From NCBI GenBank assembly GCA_002350805.1, contig DEFO01000052.1, forward strand, positions 376 through 56,971: a stretch of 56,596 bases of DNA, in the 5' to 3' direction. The position numbers and the translations under genes were made by a program. The notes below the pieces were generated by a model. The model did no database searches. It had not been told where the DNA came from and saw only the letters and a list, made by a program, of their open reading frames with translations. Positions within the stretch are counted from its first letter, which is position 1. Each line of letters starts with the position of its first letter. The DNA comes from Prevotella sp. UBA2850. GTDB taxonomy: Bacteria; Bacteroidota; Bacteroidia; Bacteroidales; Bacteroidaceae. Positions 42,282 through 51,067 of this stretch are shown here, in pieces.

Positions 42282-44096
42282 TCAGAGAGTTTTTAATGCC
42301 TCCACCAGTCGTGAGTTGTCGGCATGGTCGCGCACGGCGATGCGCATGTATTGTTTGTCGGGGTTGAGGCCCGTTTTCCGGCTGCAGTCGCGGGTGAGGA
42401 TGTTGTGCTGTTTGAGCATGCGAGCCACAATGTCGCTGGCAGAGTAGGGGGGCTGCACCTCACAGAGGAAGTAGTTGGCCTCTGACGGCATGACGCGCAG
42501 GAAGGGAATGGTGCGCAGGCGACTCTCAAAGTCATCGCGCTCCTCAACGAACTTGGCACAGGCTCTGTGGTAGTCGCTATCATGCTTGTTGTAAATCTGC
42601 ATGAAGAACTCGGCGAAGGAGTTGAGGTTCCAGATAGACACCTCTTTCTTCATGCGGGCAATCATCTCTTTGTCGGCCGAGGCGAGGATGCCCAGTCGGA
42701 GTCCTGGCACACCATAGCTCTTCGAGATGCTCTTCATTACGGCCATGTGCGGATAAGTCTCGAGCGTGGCGTCGCTGAGCAGTGAGTTGGTGGCATAGTT
42801 GTGGCTGAAGTCGACAAAACTCTCGTCGACCACCAACCTTATATGGCGCTCTTCGCACCATGATGCCAGTCGCAGCACATCGTCTTTGGCAATGAAGTTG
42901 CCCGAGGGGTTGTCGGGATTGATGAGCAACAACTGCCGGATGTCCTTGTCGGCGAAGAAGTGCATCAGGTCGTCGGCACCGTAACGGTAGTCGTCGTTCT
43001 GTGGCACGAATGTCACATGCTGCTCAGGGTCGTAGCGGTTGGGATACTCCTCGAAGGTGGGTCGCACGAAACCTGTCTTTCCCTGCTGATGCTCCATGAG
43101 GATCTTGATGAGCTCGGCGGCTCCGTTGCCGGGGATGAGGTAGTGCTCGCTCACCCCGAAGCACTTGCTGGCGATGAGCGTGTTGACCTTCATGCCCGAT
43201 GGATACTCGGTGAGCAGCGTGTCGAAGTTGGAGCGCAGTTCGTCTTTCAAACGCTGGGTGGGGAAATAGGGGTTTACCAGATAGCAGAAGTCGAGCATCT
43301 GCGGGAAGCGCCAAAATCCACCGTAGCGGCCGTAATACTTGCGCAGCACATCTTTCTCGTCGGCAAACAGCGCCTCGGCGATGTCGAGGTCTTGTTTGTC
43401 GTCTATCTCATACCATTTCTCGGTGCCGATGGGCAGTGCCTTCAGGTCGTTGCTGTTCAAGAGCGAGATGATGCGCAACACGTTCTCATAGTACTCGTTG
43501 TTGCCCACGGCTTTGGTGTAGGCCTCCAGGAAGGGCACGTAGCGGTTGCGGGCGAACTCCTTGCTGAACTTATAGATGTTGACAGTCTTGTAGTAGGTGT
43601 CGATGTCGCTGTAGTTGAAGGCCGATTTCGGCACAAAGTTCACGATGTTGTGGTCGGAGTCGATGCACACCATGGTGCCGTCCATCCAGCTCTCATACTT
43701 TGCCACGAGAGCCACGTTGGGATTCTTGTCTTCGGTGATGAGTTGGAACAGCCGGTCGCTGAAGATGAGGTCGCTCTCAATGAGTAGCGTGTCGTCTTCC
43801 TGCAGTTGTTCCTTCACGAGCGACAGCGAATAGATGTTGTTGGTCTTATCGTATACGGGATTCTCGGCATATTCGATGTTCAGCCGGTCGGCATAGCGGT
43901 CGCCGATGTGGTCGATGAGGCGCTGTCCCTGATAGCCCACCACGATGAGTACCCTCGAGAGGTTCAGTTGCGAGAGCTGGGTCAGCAGCCGGTCGATGAG
44001 CCGCACACCGTTCACCGGCACCATGCATTTGGTGTTCTCTTTTGTCAGTTCGCCTAAGCGGCGGCCCATACCTGCCGCCAAGATGATAGCTTGCAT
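42282..44096 (-). CDS. Fusion of a LicC-like nucleotidyltransferase and a class I/II PLP aminotransferase
   Basis: 604 residues. The N-terminal domain (about 1-235) is a nucleotidyltransferase: IILAAGMGRRLGELTKENTK (residues 4-23) is its NTP-binding start, and LLIESDLIFSD carries a metal-binding Asp. The C-terminal domain (about 250-604) is a class I/II aminotransferase near histidinol-phosphate aminotransferase or the threonine-phosphate decarboxylase CobD. It shows GNGAAELIKILM, INPDNPSGN, VVDESFVDF and SISKSYGVPGLRLG with PLP-binding Lys459. The fusion could make an amino-alcohol phosphate or amino acid phosphate and then activate it with CTP. The exact product is not known. It lies 60 bases after the glutamine synthetase gene on the same strand. 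Confidence 0.88.
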   Translation of the reverse strand: MQAIILAAGMGRRLGELTKENTKCMVPVNGVRLIDRLLTQLSQLNLSRVLIVVGYQGQRLIDHIGDRYADRLNIEYAENPVYDKTNNIYSLSLVKEQLQEDDTLLIESDLIFSDRLFQLITEDKNPNVALVAKYESWMDGTMVCIDSDHNIVNFVPKSAFNYSDIDTYYKTVNIYKFSKEFARNRYVPFLEAYTKAVGNNEYYENVLRIISLLNSNDLKALPIGTEKWYEIDDKQDLDIAEALFADEKDVLRKYYGRYGGFWRFPQMLDFCYLVNPYFPTQRLKDELRSNFDTLLTEYPSGMKVNTLIASKCFGVSEHYLIPGNGAAELIKILMEHQQGKTGFVRPTFEEYPNRYDPEQHVTFVPQNDDYRYGADDLMHFFADKDIRQLLLINPDNPSGNFIAKDDVLRLASWCEERHIRLVVDESFVDFSHNYATNSLLSDATLETYPHMAVMKSISKSYGVPGLRLGILASADKEMIARMKKEVSIWNLNSFAEFFMQIYNKHDSDYHRACAKFVEERDDFESRLRTIPFLRVMPSEANYFLCEVQPPYSASDIVARMLKQHNILTRDCSRKTGLNPDKQYMRIAVRDHADNSRLVEALKTL

Positions 44097-44156
44097 ATCT
44101 TTTCTGTTTGTTAGACTATTGTCAGTGAACTACTTTTTTACTTTCGTCGGAACCGG

Positions 44157-46379
44157 CTACCTGATAAACAGCAGTTCGCGGTATTTGGGCAGAGTCCACA
44201 GTTCGTCGGCCACGGTGAGTTCCAGTTTGTCGATGTGATAGCGAATCTCCTCCATCTTCGGGGCCACCGTGTCGTGGTAGGCAATGGCCTTCTCGCGCTC
44301 GGTGGTGATTCTGTTGGCCACCTTGCGCGACTCTACCAGTTCCTCCACCATGGTCTCGATGGTCTGCACACGCTCTGCAATCTCGCGAATGATCTGCATG
44401 TTGCGGGCACAGAGCTTCAAAGCCTCGTCTTTCGGGAAGATGTCGAGCATGCTTTTCACGTTCTTGGCCAGCCGTGACTGATAGTGGGTGGCCACCGGGA
44501 TGATGTGGTTCATCGTCAGGTCGCCCAGCACGCGTGCCTCAATCTGTATTTTTTTGGTGTAGGTTTCCCATTTCACCTCATTGCGGGCACGCAGCTCCTT
44601 GCGGTTCATCACGCCCATGCTCTCGAACATGCTGATGGTTTCCTCGTCCAGGTAACGGTCGAAAATCAGCGGGCACGACTTCTCTACATCCAGTCCGCGG
44701 CGCGTGGCCTCGAGTACCCACTCGTCGGAGTATCCGTTGCCCTCGAAATGGATGGGCTTACATGTCTTGATATCCTCGCGCACCACCTCGATAATGGCGC
44801 GGAACACTGGTCCGAGTTTTCCTCCTGCTGGCTCAGAGTGTACCGACAACTCTGCAATTTTCTCGTCCACTCGTTTCTTAAACGACACAAGTGCCTCGGC
44901 CACAGCCGTGTTCAGGGCTATCATCGCACTGGCACAGTTGCACTCCGAGCCTGGCGCGCGGAACTCAAAGCGATTGCCCGTGAAGGCGAAGGGTGAGGTG
45001 CGGTTACGGTCGGTATTGTCAATGAGCAGTTCGGGAATCTCAGGAATGTCCAGTTCTACGGTCTGCTTGCCTGCTACGGCGAACAAGTCCTCCTTGTCGG
45101 CCTTCTCGATATGCTCCAGCAGCTCGCTCACCTGTTTACCCAGGAAACTCGAGATGATGGCAGGCGGTGCCTCGTTGGCTCCCAGTCGGTGGGCATTGGT
45201 GGCACTCATGATGCTGGCCTTCAGCAGTCCGTTATGCTTCCACACAGCCATCAGCGTCTCGACGATGAACACCACGAAACGCAGGTTCTGCTCGGGCGTC
45301 TTGCCCGGGGCGTGCAACAGCACTCCCGTGTCGGTGGACAGACTCCAGTTGTTATGCTTTCCACTGCCGTTGATGCCGTCGAAAGGCTTCTCGTGCAGCA
45401 GCACGCGGAATCCATGTTTGCGCGCCACCTTCTTCATGAGCGACATGAGCAGCATGTTGTGGTCGACGGCTAGGTTGGTCTCCTCGTAGATAGGCGCCAG
45501 CTCAAACTGGTTGGGCGCCACCTCATTATGTCGGGTTTTGCAAGGAATGGCCAGTTCCAAAGCCTGCACCTCCAGGTCTTTCATGAACGCCTGCACACGG
45601 TCGGGAATGGTGCCGAAGTAGTGGTCGTCCATCTGCTGGTTCTTGGCCGAGTCGTGGCCCATCAGCGTCCTTCCGGTCAGCATCAGGTCGGGACGGGCTG
45701 AGTAAAGACCCTCGTCGACGAGGAAATACTCTTGTTCCCAGCCGAGGTTCGAGATGACCTTCTTTACGTTCGGGTCGAAGTAGCGCACCACACCGAGGGC
45801 TGCCTCGCCCAGGGCGCGCAGCGACCGCTTCAGAGGTGCCTTATAGTCGAGCGCCTCGCCCGTATATGAGATGAAGATGGTGGGGATACACAAGGTGTCG
45901 TCGATGATAAATACCGGTGACGTGGGGTCCCATGCAGAGTAACCTCGTGCCTCAAAAGTAGCTCGGATGCCACCGTTGGGGAAACTCGAGGCGTCGGGCT
46001 CCTGCTGCACCAGCAGCTTGCCGCTGAACTCCTCAATCATTCCTCCCTTGCCGTCGTGCTCGATGAAGGCATCGTGTTTCTCGGCAGTGCCCTCTGTGAG
46101 CGGCTGGAACCAGTGCGTGTAGTGCGTCACACCGTTTTCCTCGGCCCATTGCTGCATGCCACGGGCCACATCGTCGGCTATCGAACGGTCCAGCGGAGCA
46201 CCGTTGTCGATAGCATCCACCAGTTTCTCATATACGTCGCGCTGTAGATACTTATACATCTTCGAGCGTGTGAACACGTATTTGCCGAAATACTCTGAGG
46301 GTCGTTCTGCGGGGGCGGCCACCTCCAGCGGCTTCTTTTTAAAAGCCTCCTCAACCACCTGAAATCTTAAATTAGCCAT
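44157..46379 (-). CDS. glnN: Type III glutamine synthetase
   Basis: Makes glutamine from glutamate, ammonia and ATP. The 740-residue product has the size and start of the GSIII family found in Bacteroides (MANLRFQVVEEAFKKKPLEV). Landmarks are GVTHYTHWFQPLTEGTAEKH (about 100-119), LGWEQEYFLVDEGLYSARPD with active-site Glu residues, CKTRHNEVAPNQFELAPIYE (about 280-299), and LLHEKPFDGINGSGKHNNWS (about 328-347). It has its own TAnnTTTG promoter 31 bases upstream. The licC-like fusion gene follows after 60 bases without an obvious terminator, so read-through is possible. Confidence 0.96.
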   Translation of the reverse strand: MANLRFQVVEEAFKKKPLEVAAPAERPSEYFGKYVFTRSKMYKYLQRDVYEKLVDAIDNGAPLDRSIADDVARGMQQWAEENGVTHYTHWFQPLTEGTAEKHDAFIEHDGKGGMIEEFSGKLLVQQEPDASSFPNGGIRATFEARGYSAWDPTSPVFIIDDTLCIPTIFISYTGEALDYKAPLKRSLRALGEAALGVVRYFDPNVKKVISNLGWEQEYFLVDEGLYSARPDLMLTGRTLMGHDSAKNQQMDDHYFGTIPDRVQAFMKDLEVQALELAIPCKTRHNEVAPNQFELAPIYEETNLAVDHNMLLMSLMKKVARKHGFRVLLHEKPFDGINGSGKHNNWSLSTDTGVLLHAPGKTPEQNLRFVVFIVETLMAVWKHNGLLKASIMSATNAHRLGANEAPPAIISSFLGKQVSELLEHIEKADKEDLFAVAGKQTVELDIPEIPELLIDNTDRNRTSPFAFTGNRFEFRAPGSECNCASAMIALNTAVAEALVSFKKRVDEKIAELSVHSEPAGGKLGPVFRAIIEVVREDIKTCKPIHFEGNGYSDEWVLEATRRGLDVEKSCPLIFDRYLDEETISMFESMGVMNRKELRARNEVKWETYTKKIQIEARVLGDLTMNHIIPVATHYQSRLAKNVKSMLDIFPKDEALKLCARNMQIIREIAERVQTIETMVEELVESRKVANRITTEREKAIAYHDTVAPKMEEIRYHIDKLELTVADELWTLPKYRELLFIR

Positions 46380-46410
46380 CGTTTTGTTTCCTTTATCGTT
46401 GTTCTGGCTG

Positions 46411-46418
46411 CAAAATTA
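46411..46418 (-). promoter_or_regulatory. -7 element of the glutamine synthetase promoter
   Basis: Read on the - strand the bases are TAATTTTG, matching TAnnTTTG, 31 bases before the ATG. A clear -33 TTTG is not seen, so the promoter may need an activator. The rest of the 203-base gap to the HTCS stop shows no gene or strong hairpin. Confidence 0.65.
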
Positions 46419-46582
46419 CACATTTTTTCTGAAAAAACACCGTGCACCACTTCTTTTAAAACTGCTGGCATCATAAAAAGCTACAGAGTGAAAGCTAAAC
46501 ACACTTGTTGGCTGACAAGCCGCCGACTGAAAACAGCCAGTGGCAGCTTCATGCTGCATAAGAGTGATGGGGCGCTTTTCAA

Positions 46583-49500
46583 TCAGCTTTTCTGGTATTT
46601 TGATGGTGTCATTCCGAAATGCAATTTGAAACAGCGACTGAAATATAAGGGATCGGAGAAGCCCACCTGATAGGCCACCTCGCTGATGTTGACGGCACCA
46701 CCTTGACGAAGCAGTTCGGCGGCACGGTTCATACGCTGTTCGCGGATGTACTCCTTAGGTGTTTTGCCGGTGATCTCGACCATCTTGCTGTAGAACTGGC
46801 TACGCCCGTAGCCGGTGGCGTGGGCCAGGTCGTCGACGAGGAAATCGGGATTGGAGAGGTTGCTATGAATCTTCATGTCGACAATCTCGCGGAACTTCCG
46901 GTCGCGGTCGTTGGTGATAAGGGCCTCACTATGAATGGAGGATGCTTCGTCCTTGTTGTTATTGGCATAGGCGGTCTTCAGTCGCTCGTGCTGGCGGAGG
47001 AGGGCTAAGCTACGGCTGACGAGCAGCGTGGGACTAAAAGGCTTGGGCATGTAGGTGTCGGCTCCGTAGCGGATGCCCTGCAACTGTTTCTCGACATTGC
47101 TGATGGCGGTGAGCAGGATGAAGGGGATATCGAACAACTCGTCGTCGTTGCGCACTTGCTTGAGCAGTTCGATGCCATCCATCTGGGGCATCTTGATGTC
47201 GCTGACAATGAGGTCGACGGGTGTGGAGTGCAGGATGTCGAGGGCCTCGACACCGTCTTGCGCGGTGGTGACATGGAAATACTTGCCGAGCTCGGAAGCC
47301 ACAAACTCACGCACATCCTCGTCGTCATCGACCACGAGTATGTTGCGATTGTTAAGGGGCTCGCTCTGCACTTCTCTATAGGCAGCGATAGCATCAGCCT
47401 GCTGTGTAGTGTCCTCATCATCGATGGCCTCTACCATGTTGAGGTAGTCCTCGGGCTGGTAGACCTCCTGGCTGGCAGGCAGTGTGACGGTGAAGATGCT
47501 GCCTCCGGCGGGATTGTCATGGTATTCAATAGTGCCGTGGTGGGCGAGTACAATCTGTTCGGTGAAGTTGAGGCCGATGCCGATGCTGTCGGCGCTCATG
47601 TTGGTGTTCATGAACCGAGTGAACAGCTGGTCTTGCTTCTCACGGGGCACGCCTACACCGGTGTCCTCAATGAGGATGGCCAGTTTACGCTTTGCCTCGT
47701 CGTGGCGCACCCTGACAACAACAGAGCCCTTGCGCGGTGTGTACTTGAAGGCATTGCTGAGCAGGTTGTACATGATTTTGTCGACGTAGCCGCGGTCGAT
47801 GTACATGATGAATTTCTGGGCGAAAGGCACGAACTGAAGACTCATCTGGCGGTTTTGAGCCATGTCGTTGAAACTCATGGTGATGTCGCGCAGGAATTTA
47901 ATGATGTCGGTCTCCTGGAGCTTGAGGGTGAGTTTGCCGTTCTGCAGTTTGTGGAATTCGAGCAGTTGGTTGATGAGGCGCAGCATGCGGTCAGTGCTAC
48001 GTGCCATATTGCTCACTGGCTGGCGCAGGGCAGCGGGCAGGTCGCCCACTTTTCGCATGCGTTCCATCGACCCTTGAATGAGGGTGAGCGGGGTGCGGAA
48101 CTCATGGCTGACATTCATGAAGAAACGCTGTTTGAAGTCGTTGATCTCATGATCCATGCGGATGCGGTTGCGCATGGCATAGGTGATGTGCAGCAGTCGG
48201 ATGATGTACCAGCCAATGCCGCCGACAACGATGAGGTAGAAGAGCCATGCCCACCACGTGTTCCACCATGGCTGGGCAATGACCACGCGTACCATGGCCT
48301 CCTGGGCCTCACGGCTGCCGGAGATCCTGACGCGGAAAGTGTAGTCGCCGGGGCGCAGGTCTTTATAGACGGCCTCGTTAGAGCGGGTAGGAAGGCTCCA
48401 GCGGCGGTCGAAACCCTCGAGGCGGTATTCGTACTCCGTGCGGTGAGGGAAGTCGAAGCGCATGTCGGAGAAGCGGAAGGTGAGCGAGTTTTGCCGGTGG
48501 CTGAGGCGCGTCACGGCACCGTCGGCCTGTGAGGCTTCAAGGTAGGGCGAGCCGTTGACCAGCAGGTTGGTAACGGCCAGCGTCCCCGTGCTGTTACCGC
48601 CAAGACGTGTGCTGTCGGGATTGAAGCACACAATGCCGTTGTTGGTGGCAAACACCAGTGTCCCGTCGGCCAGGCGGCACGACGAGTTCTCGCTGTAGAC
48701 CTCGCCCAGGGGATCGGTGGCGAGGAAGTAGTTGGTGAACTGCATGTTCTGCACGTCGAGTTTCGAGAGTCCATAGTCGGTGCCCATCCACAGGTTGCCA
48801 TGCTTGTCGGAGATAAGAGAGTTGACAGTGTTGTCGGTGAGGCCCTCATTGGTGGTGAGCTGTTCGAACTGCAAGTGTGCGATGTCGGCGGCATCGGTGA
48901 TGCGGTAAACGCCTCCTCCCACGGTGGCGAGCCATACACTACCGTTGTGGTCTTCGTAGATGTCGCGTATCTCATAGTAGCCGAGGGCGCTGTTTCTGGA
49001 GTTGTAGTAGTGGAAGGCTTTGGGGTTGGTGGCCAGCTGGTCGGGGTTGAAGGCCACTAGTCCGTTGGCACAGCCGGCGAAAATCATACCTTTGCGTGTT
49101 TCGTGGAGCACGGTGAGGGTGCGGAGGAAAGGGTCTTCGGTGAGAAAACGGCTGAAACGGTAGCTGCCGTCGGACTGCTGATGTGCCAGACAGAGAGCGC
49201 CGGTATTGACGGTGATCCACACACGGTGCCGCTTGTCGCAAAGAATGTCGAACACCTTGCCTGGGGCAATGCTGCCGGGGTCGTCGGGATGGTTGGTGTA
49301 GAATCGTCCGTCGACGCCGACTCCCTTGTGGCGTGTACCTATCCAGGTGTGCCCGCTATGGTCGATGCATACAGCCAGCAGATCGTCGTCGGTGCCGATG
49401 TCGGTCTTCTGCAATTGCAGAGTGCGAGTGTCGAGGCGGTAGGAGCCTTTCATGAAGTCGCCCGCCCACACCTGGCCGTCGGCGGTCTGTCGCAGACAGC

Positions 49501-50803
49501 GAAAGAAGTTGGTGTAGTTAGGTGTGTCGTGGCCGGTGGCAAAGACACGTCTGACGCCCTGCGGAATGGTGGTGATGACGCTGAGTCCCATATTCTCTTG
49601 CGACACCCAGATGTTGCCGGCATTGTCGCAGAGCACACCATAGAGATAGTCGGTACGCACAGGACTGGCATCGCCGTCTTCAGGGCGGTAGTGCTTGATG
49701 CGGTTGGTGGCGGGGTTGAACATCCACAGTCCGTTGCCGATCGTCGATACCCACACATTGCCGTCGTGGTCGGTCATGACCTTGTAGGCAGGTCCGCCGC
49801 GCTTGTTGAGCATCTTCTTATCGAGAATGCCGAACATGAAAGGCTCATTGTGCTTCTTGTCGATGTAGCAGAGGTTGACAGTCTGGTCGCAGATGTACGA
49901 GTTGCCTACATTGTCGGTGTAGACACTGCCGTTGGGCAGTTGCCACCGGCTTTTCTCGAGTGTGTGTCGTTGCGTGTCGTATTCGTAGGTGTTGCCCGTT
50001 GTGATCACCATCAGTCTGTTGCCCAGGGCGGCTAGTGCGCGCATGGGTGTGGTGGCCAGGGTACTGACGTACGAGCTGGCATCGTCGTGCAGGCGCCCTT
50101 GCCGGTCGGCATGTACCAGATGTTGGTCAGCGGTGATGAAATACACGTTATCGCCTACCTCGGCAGCGGTGGCCACCATGGCTTTTGTGGTGATGCTGTG
50201 CAGCCCGCCTGCATCTTTCATGTACAGTCCGCCGTCGGTACATATCCATACGCGCTGCCGGCTGTCGGCATAGATGTGGCGCACGTGGTTGGAGCGCAGC
50301 TTTCCGTTGCGCTCGCTGTACTCATGGGCTTCAATGCGGCCATCGTGATATTTGATTTCAATGCATCCCGTGTAGGTATACCACAGCCAGGTGTCGCCCC
50401 AGGGCGTGATATAACAGTCGCAGTAGTTGCGGGCATAGTCGCCCGTGGTGGTGAAGTCGACAAACTGACGCCGGTTGGTGTCGTAGCAGCTGTAGCGCTC
50501 GCCCTGCAAACGGATGAAGAGCAGTCCGTTGGGATTCTGGTGCAGCTCGCGGATGCGGTTGTTGAGCAGGAGGGCATTGTTGCCTTCTTTCGCATGCTTG
50601 AACACATCGAACGAGTAGCCGTCGTGTCGGCAGAGACCGTTGCCCGTGGCCAGCCAGATATAGCCTTGCGGGTCTTGCACCATATTAATAATGTAGTTGC
50701 TGGGCAGTCCGTCTTCGGTGCTCAGATTGCGGTATTTCAGTTCTGTCTGGCTCCACGCGCAGACCGATACTGACAGCCATAGAAACAATAATAATCTCTT
50801 CAT
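46583..50803 (-). CDS. Hybrid two-component system regulator (HTCS) of the downstream-edge PUL
   Basis: 1406 residues. A signal peptide (about 1-18) leads two beta-propellers (about 20-750: YIWLATGNGLCRHDGYSFD, GNVWVSTIGNGLWMFNP, GNLWMGTDYGLSKLD) and a Y_Y_Y domain (about 760-840). A membrane helix is at about 846-868. The kinase has phospho-acceptor His900 (NVSHEFRTPLTLI) and an ATPase domain (YNLLSNAFKYTPRKG, GIGLNFTEQIV). The receiver has Asp1202 (IVSDIKMPQMDG). The AraC domain fills the last 100 residues. It lies directly after the SusC-SusD pair at 51068-56377, the standard PUL arrangement, and most likely activates it. Confidence 0.95.
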   Translation of the reverse strand: MKRLLLFLWLSVSVCAWSQTELKYRNLSTEDGLPSNYIINMVQDPQGYIWLATGNGLCRHDGYSFDVFKHAKEGNNALLLNNRIRELHQNPNGLLFIRLQGERYSCYDTNRRQFVDFTTTGDYARNYCDCYITPWGDTWLWYTYTGCIEIKYHDGRIEAHEYSERNGKLRSNHVRHIYADSRQRVWICTDGGLYMKDAGGLHSITTKAMVATAAEVGDNVYFITADQHLVHADRQGRLHDDASSYVSTLATTPMRALAALGNRLMVITTGNTYEYDTQRHTLEKSRWQLPNGSVYTDNVGNSYICDQTVNLCYIDKKHNEPFMFGILDKKMLNKRGGPAYKVMTDHDGNVWVSTIGNGLWMFNPATNRIKHYRPEDGDASPVRTDYLYGVLCDNAGNIWVSQENMGLSVITTIPQGVRRVFATGHDTPNYTNFFRCLRQTADGQVWAGDFMKGSYRLDTRTLQLQKTDIGTDDDLLAVCIDHSGHTWIGTRHKGVGVDGRFYTNHPDDPGSIAPGKVFDILCDKRHRVWITVNTGALCLAHQQSDGSYRFSRFLTEDPFLRTLTVLHETRKGMIFAGCANGLVAFNPDQLATNPKAFHYYNSRNSALGYYEIRDIYEDHNGSVWLATVGGGVYRITDAADIAHLQFEQLTTNEGLTDNTVNSLISDKHGNLWMGTDYGLSKLDVQNMQFTNYFLATDPLGEVYSENSSCRLADGTLVFATNNGIVCFNPDSTRLGGNSTGTLAVTNLLVNGSPYLEASQADGAVTRLSHRQNSLTFRFSDMRFDFPHRTEYEYRLEGFDRRWSLPTRSNEAVYKDLRPGDYTFRVRISGSREAQEAMVRVVIAQPWWNTWWAWLFYLIVVGGIGWYIIRLLHITYAMRNRIRMDHEINDFKQRFFMNVSHEFRTPLTLIQGSMERMRKVGDLPAALRQPVSNMARSTDRMLRLINQLLEFHKLQNGKLTLKLQETDIIKFLRDITMSFNDMAQNRQMSLQFVPFAQKFIMYIDRGYVDKIMYNLLSNAFKYTPRKGSVVVRVRHDEAKRKLAILIEDTGVGVPREKQDQLFTRFMNTNMSADSIGIGLNFTEQIVLAHHGTIEYHDNPAGGSIFTVTLPASQEVYQPEDYLNMVEAIDDEDTTQQADAIAAYREVQSEPLNNRNILVVDDDEDVREFVASELGKYFHVTTAQDGVEALDILHSTPVDLIVSDIKMPQMDGIELLKQVRNDDELFDIPFILLTAISNVEKQLQGIRYGADTYMPKPFSPTLLVSRSLALLRQHERLKTAYANNNKDEASSIHSEALITNDRDRKFREIVDMKIHSNLSNPDFLVDDLAHATGYGRSQFYSKMVEITGKTPKEYIREQRMNRAAELLRQGGAVNISEVAYQVGFSDPLYFSRCFKLHFGMTPSKYQKS

Positions 50804-50819
50804 AGGTTAGCAACTCGGG

Positions 50820-50851
50820 CAAAGATAGGGATTATTCGGCGAACGGCCAAA
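50820..50851 (-). promoter_or_regulatory. Promoter of the second HTCS gene
   Basis: On the - strand TTTG (50851-50848), 20 bases, then TATCTTTG (50827-50820), 16 bases before the ATG. This is a full Bacteroidota promoter and shows that the HTCS gene is transcribed independently of susCD. Confidence 0.85.
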
Positions 50852-50881
50852 TATTTTTCCAGTTTTTTTACACAAAAAGAA

Positions 50882-50913
50882 ACGGTGGCTATCCCTCAAC
50901 GGACAACCACCGT
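50882..50913 (-). terminator. Terminator of the susCD operon
   Basis: ACGGTGG and CCACCGT arms (50882-50888 with 50907-50913) extend inward with TCC/GGA pairs across one-base mismatches. On the - strand the stem is followed by TTCTTTTT. It sits 155 bases after the SusD stop and just before the HTCS promoter. Confidence 0.75.
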
Positions 50914-51025
50914 ACAAACTACTAATAGCTAAAATAACCTAAAACTTTAAAAGACTAACATAATACCTAATAGTGGTCTTTATCGATAAATAGTAGTCTG
51001 CTTCATTGTAACCCAAGTGCAGAGA

Positions 51026-51052
51026 GGAAGCTGCCTTGTGTGAGGCAGCTCC
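51026..51052 (-). terminator. Hairpin 16 bases after the SusD stop codon
   Basis: AGCTGCC and GGCAGCT arms (51029-51035 with 51044-51050), extended by GG/CC across one bulged base, form a stable stem. No T run follows on the - strand, so it is more likely a 3'-end stabiliser or RNA-processing hairpin than a terminator. Confidence 0.45.
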
Positions 51053-51067
51053 TTGCTATGCCTTGAA

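Noticed and set aside
46488..46670. Small + strand gene between glutamine synthetase and HTCS
   Set aside because: It overlaps the conserved AraC end of the HTCS gene and has no family features or promoter.
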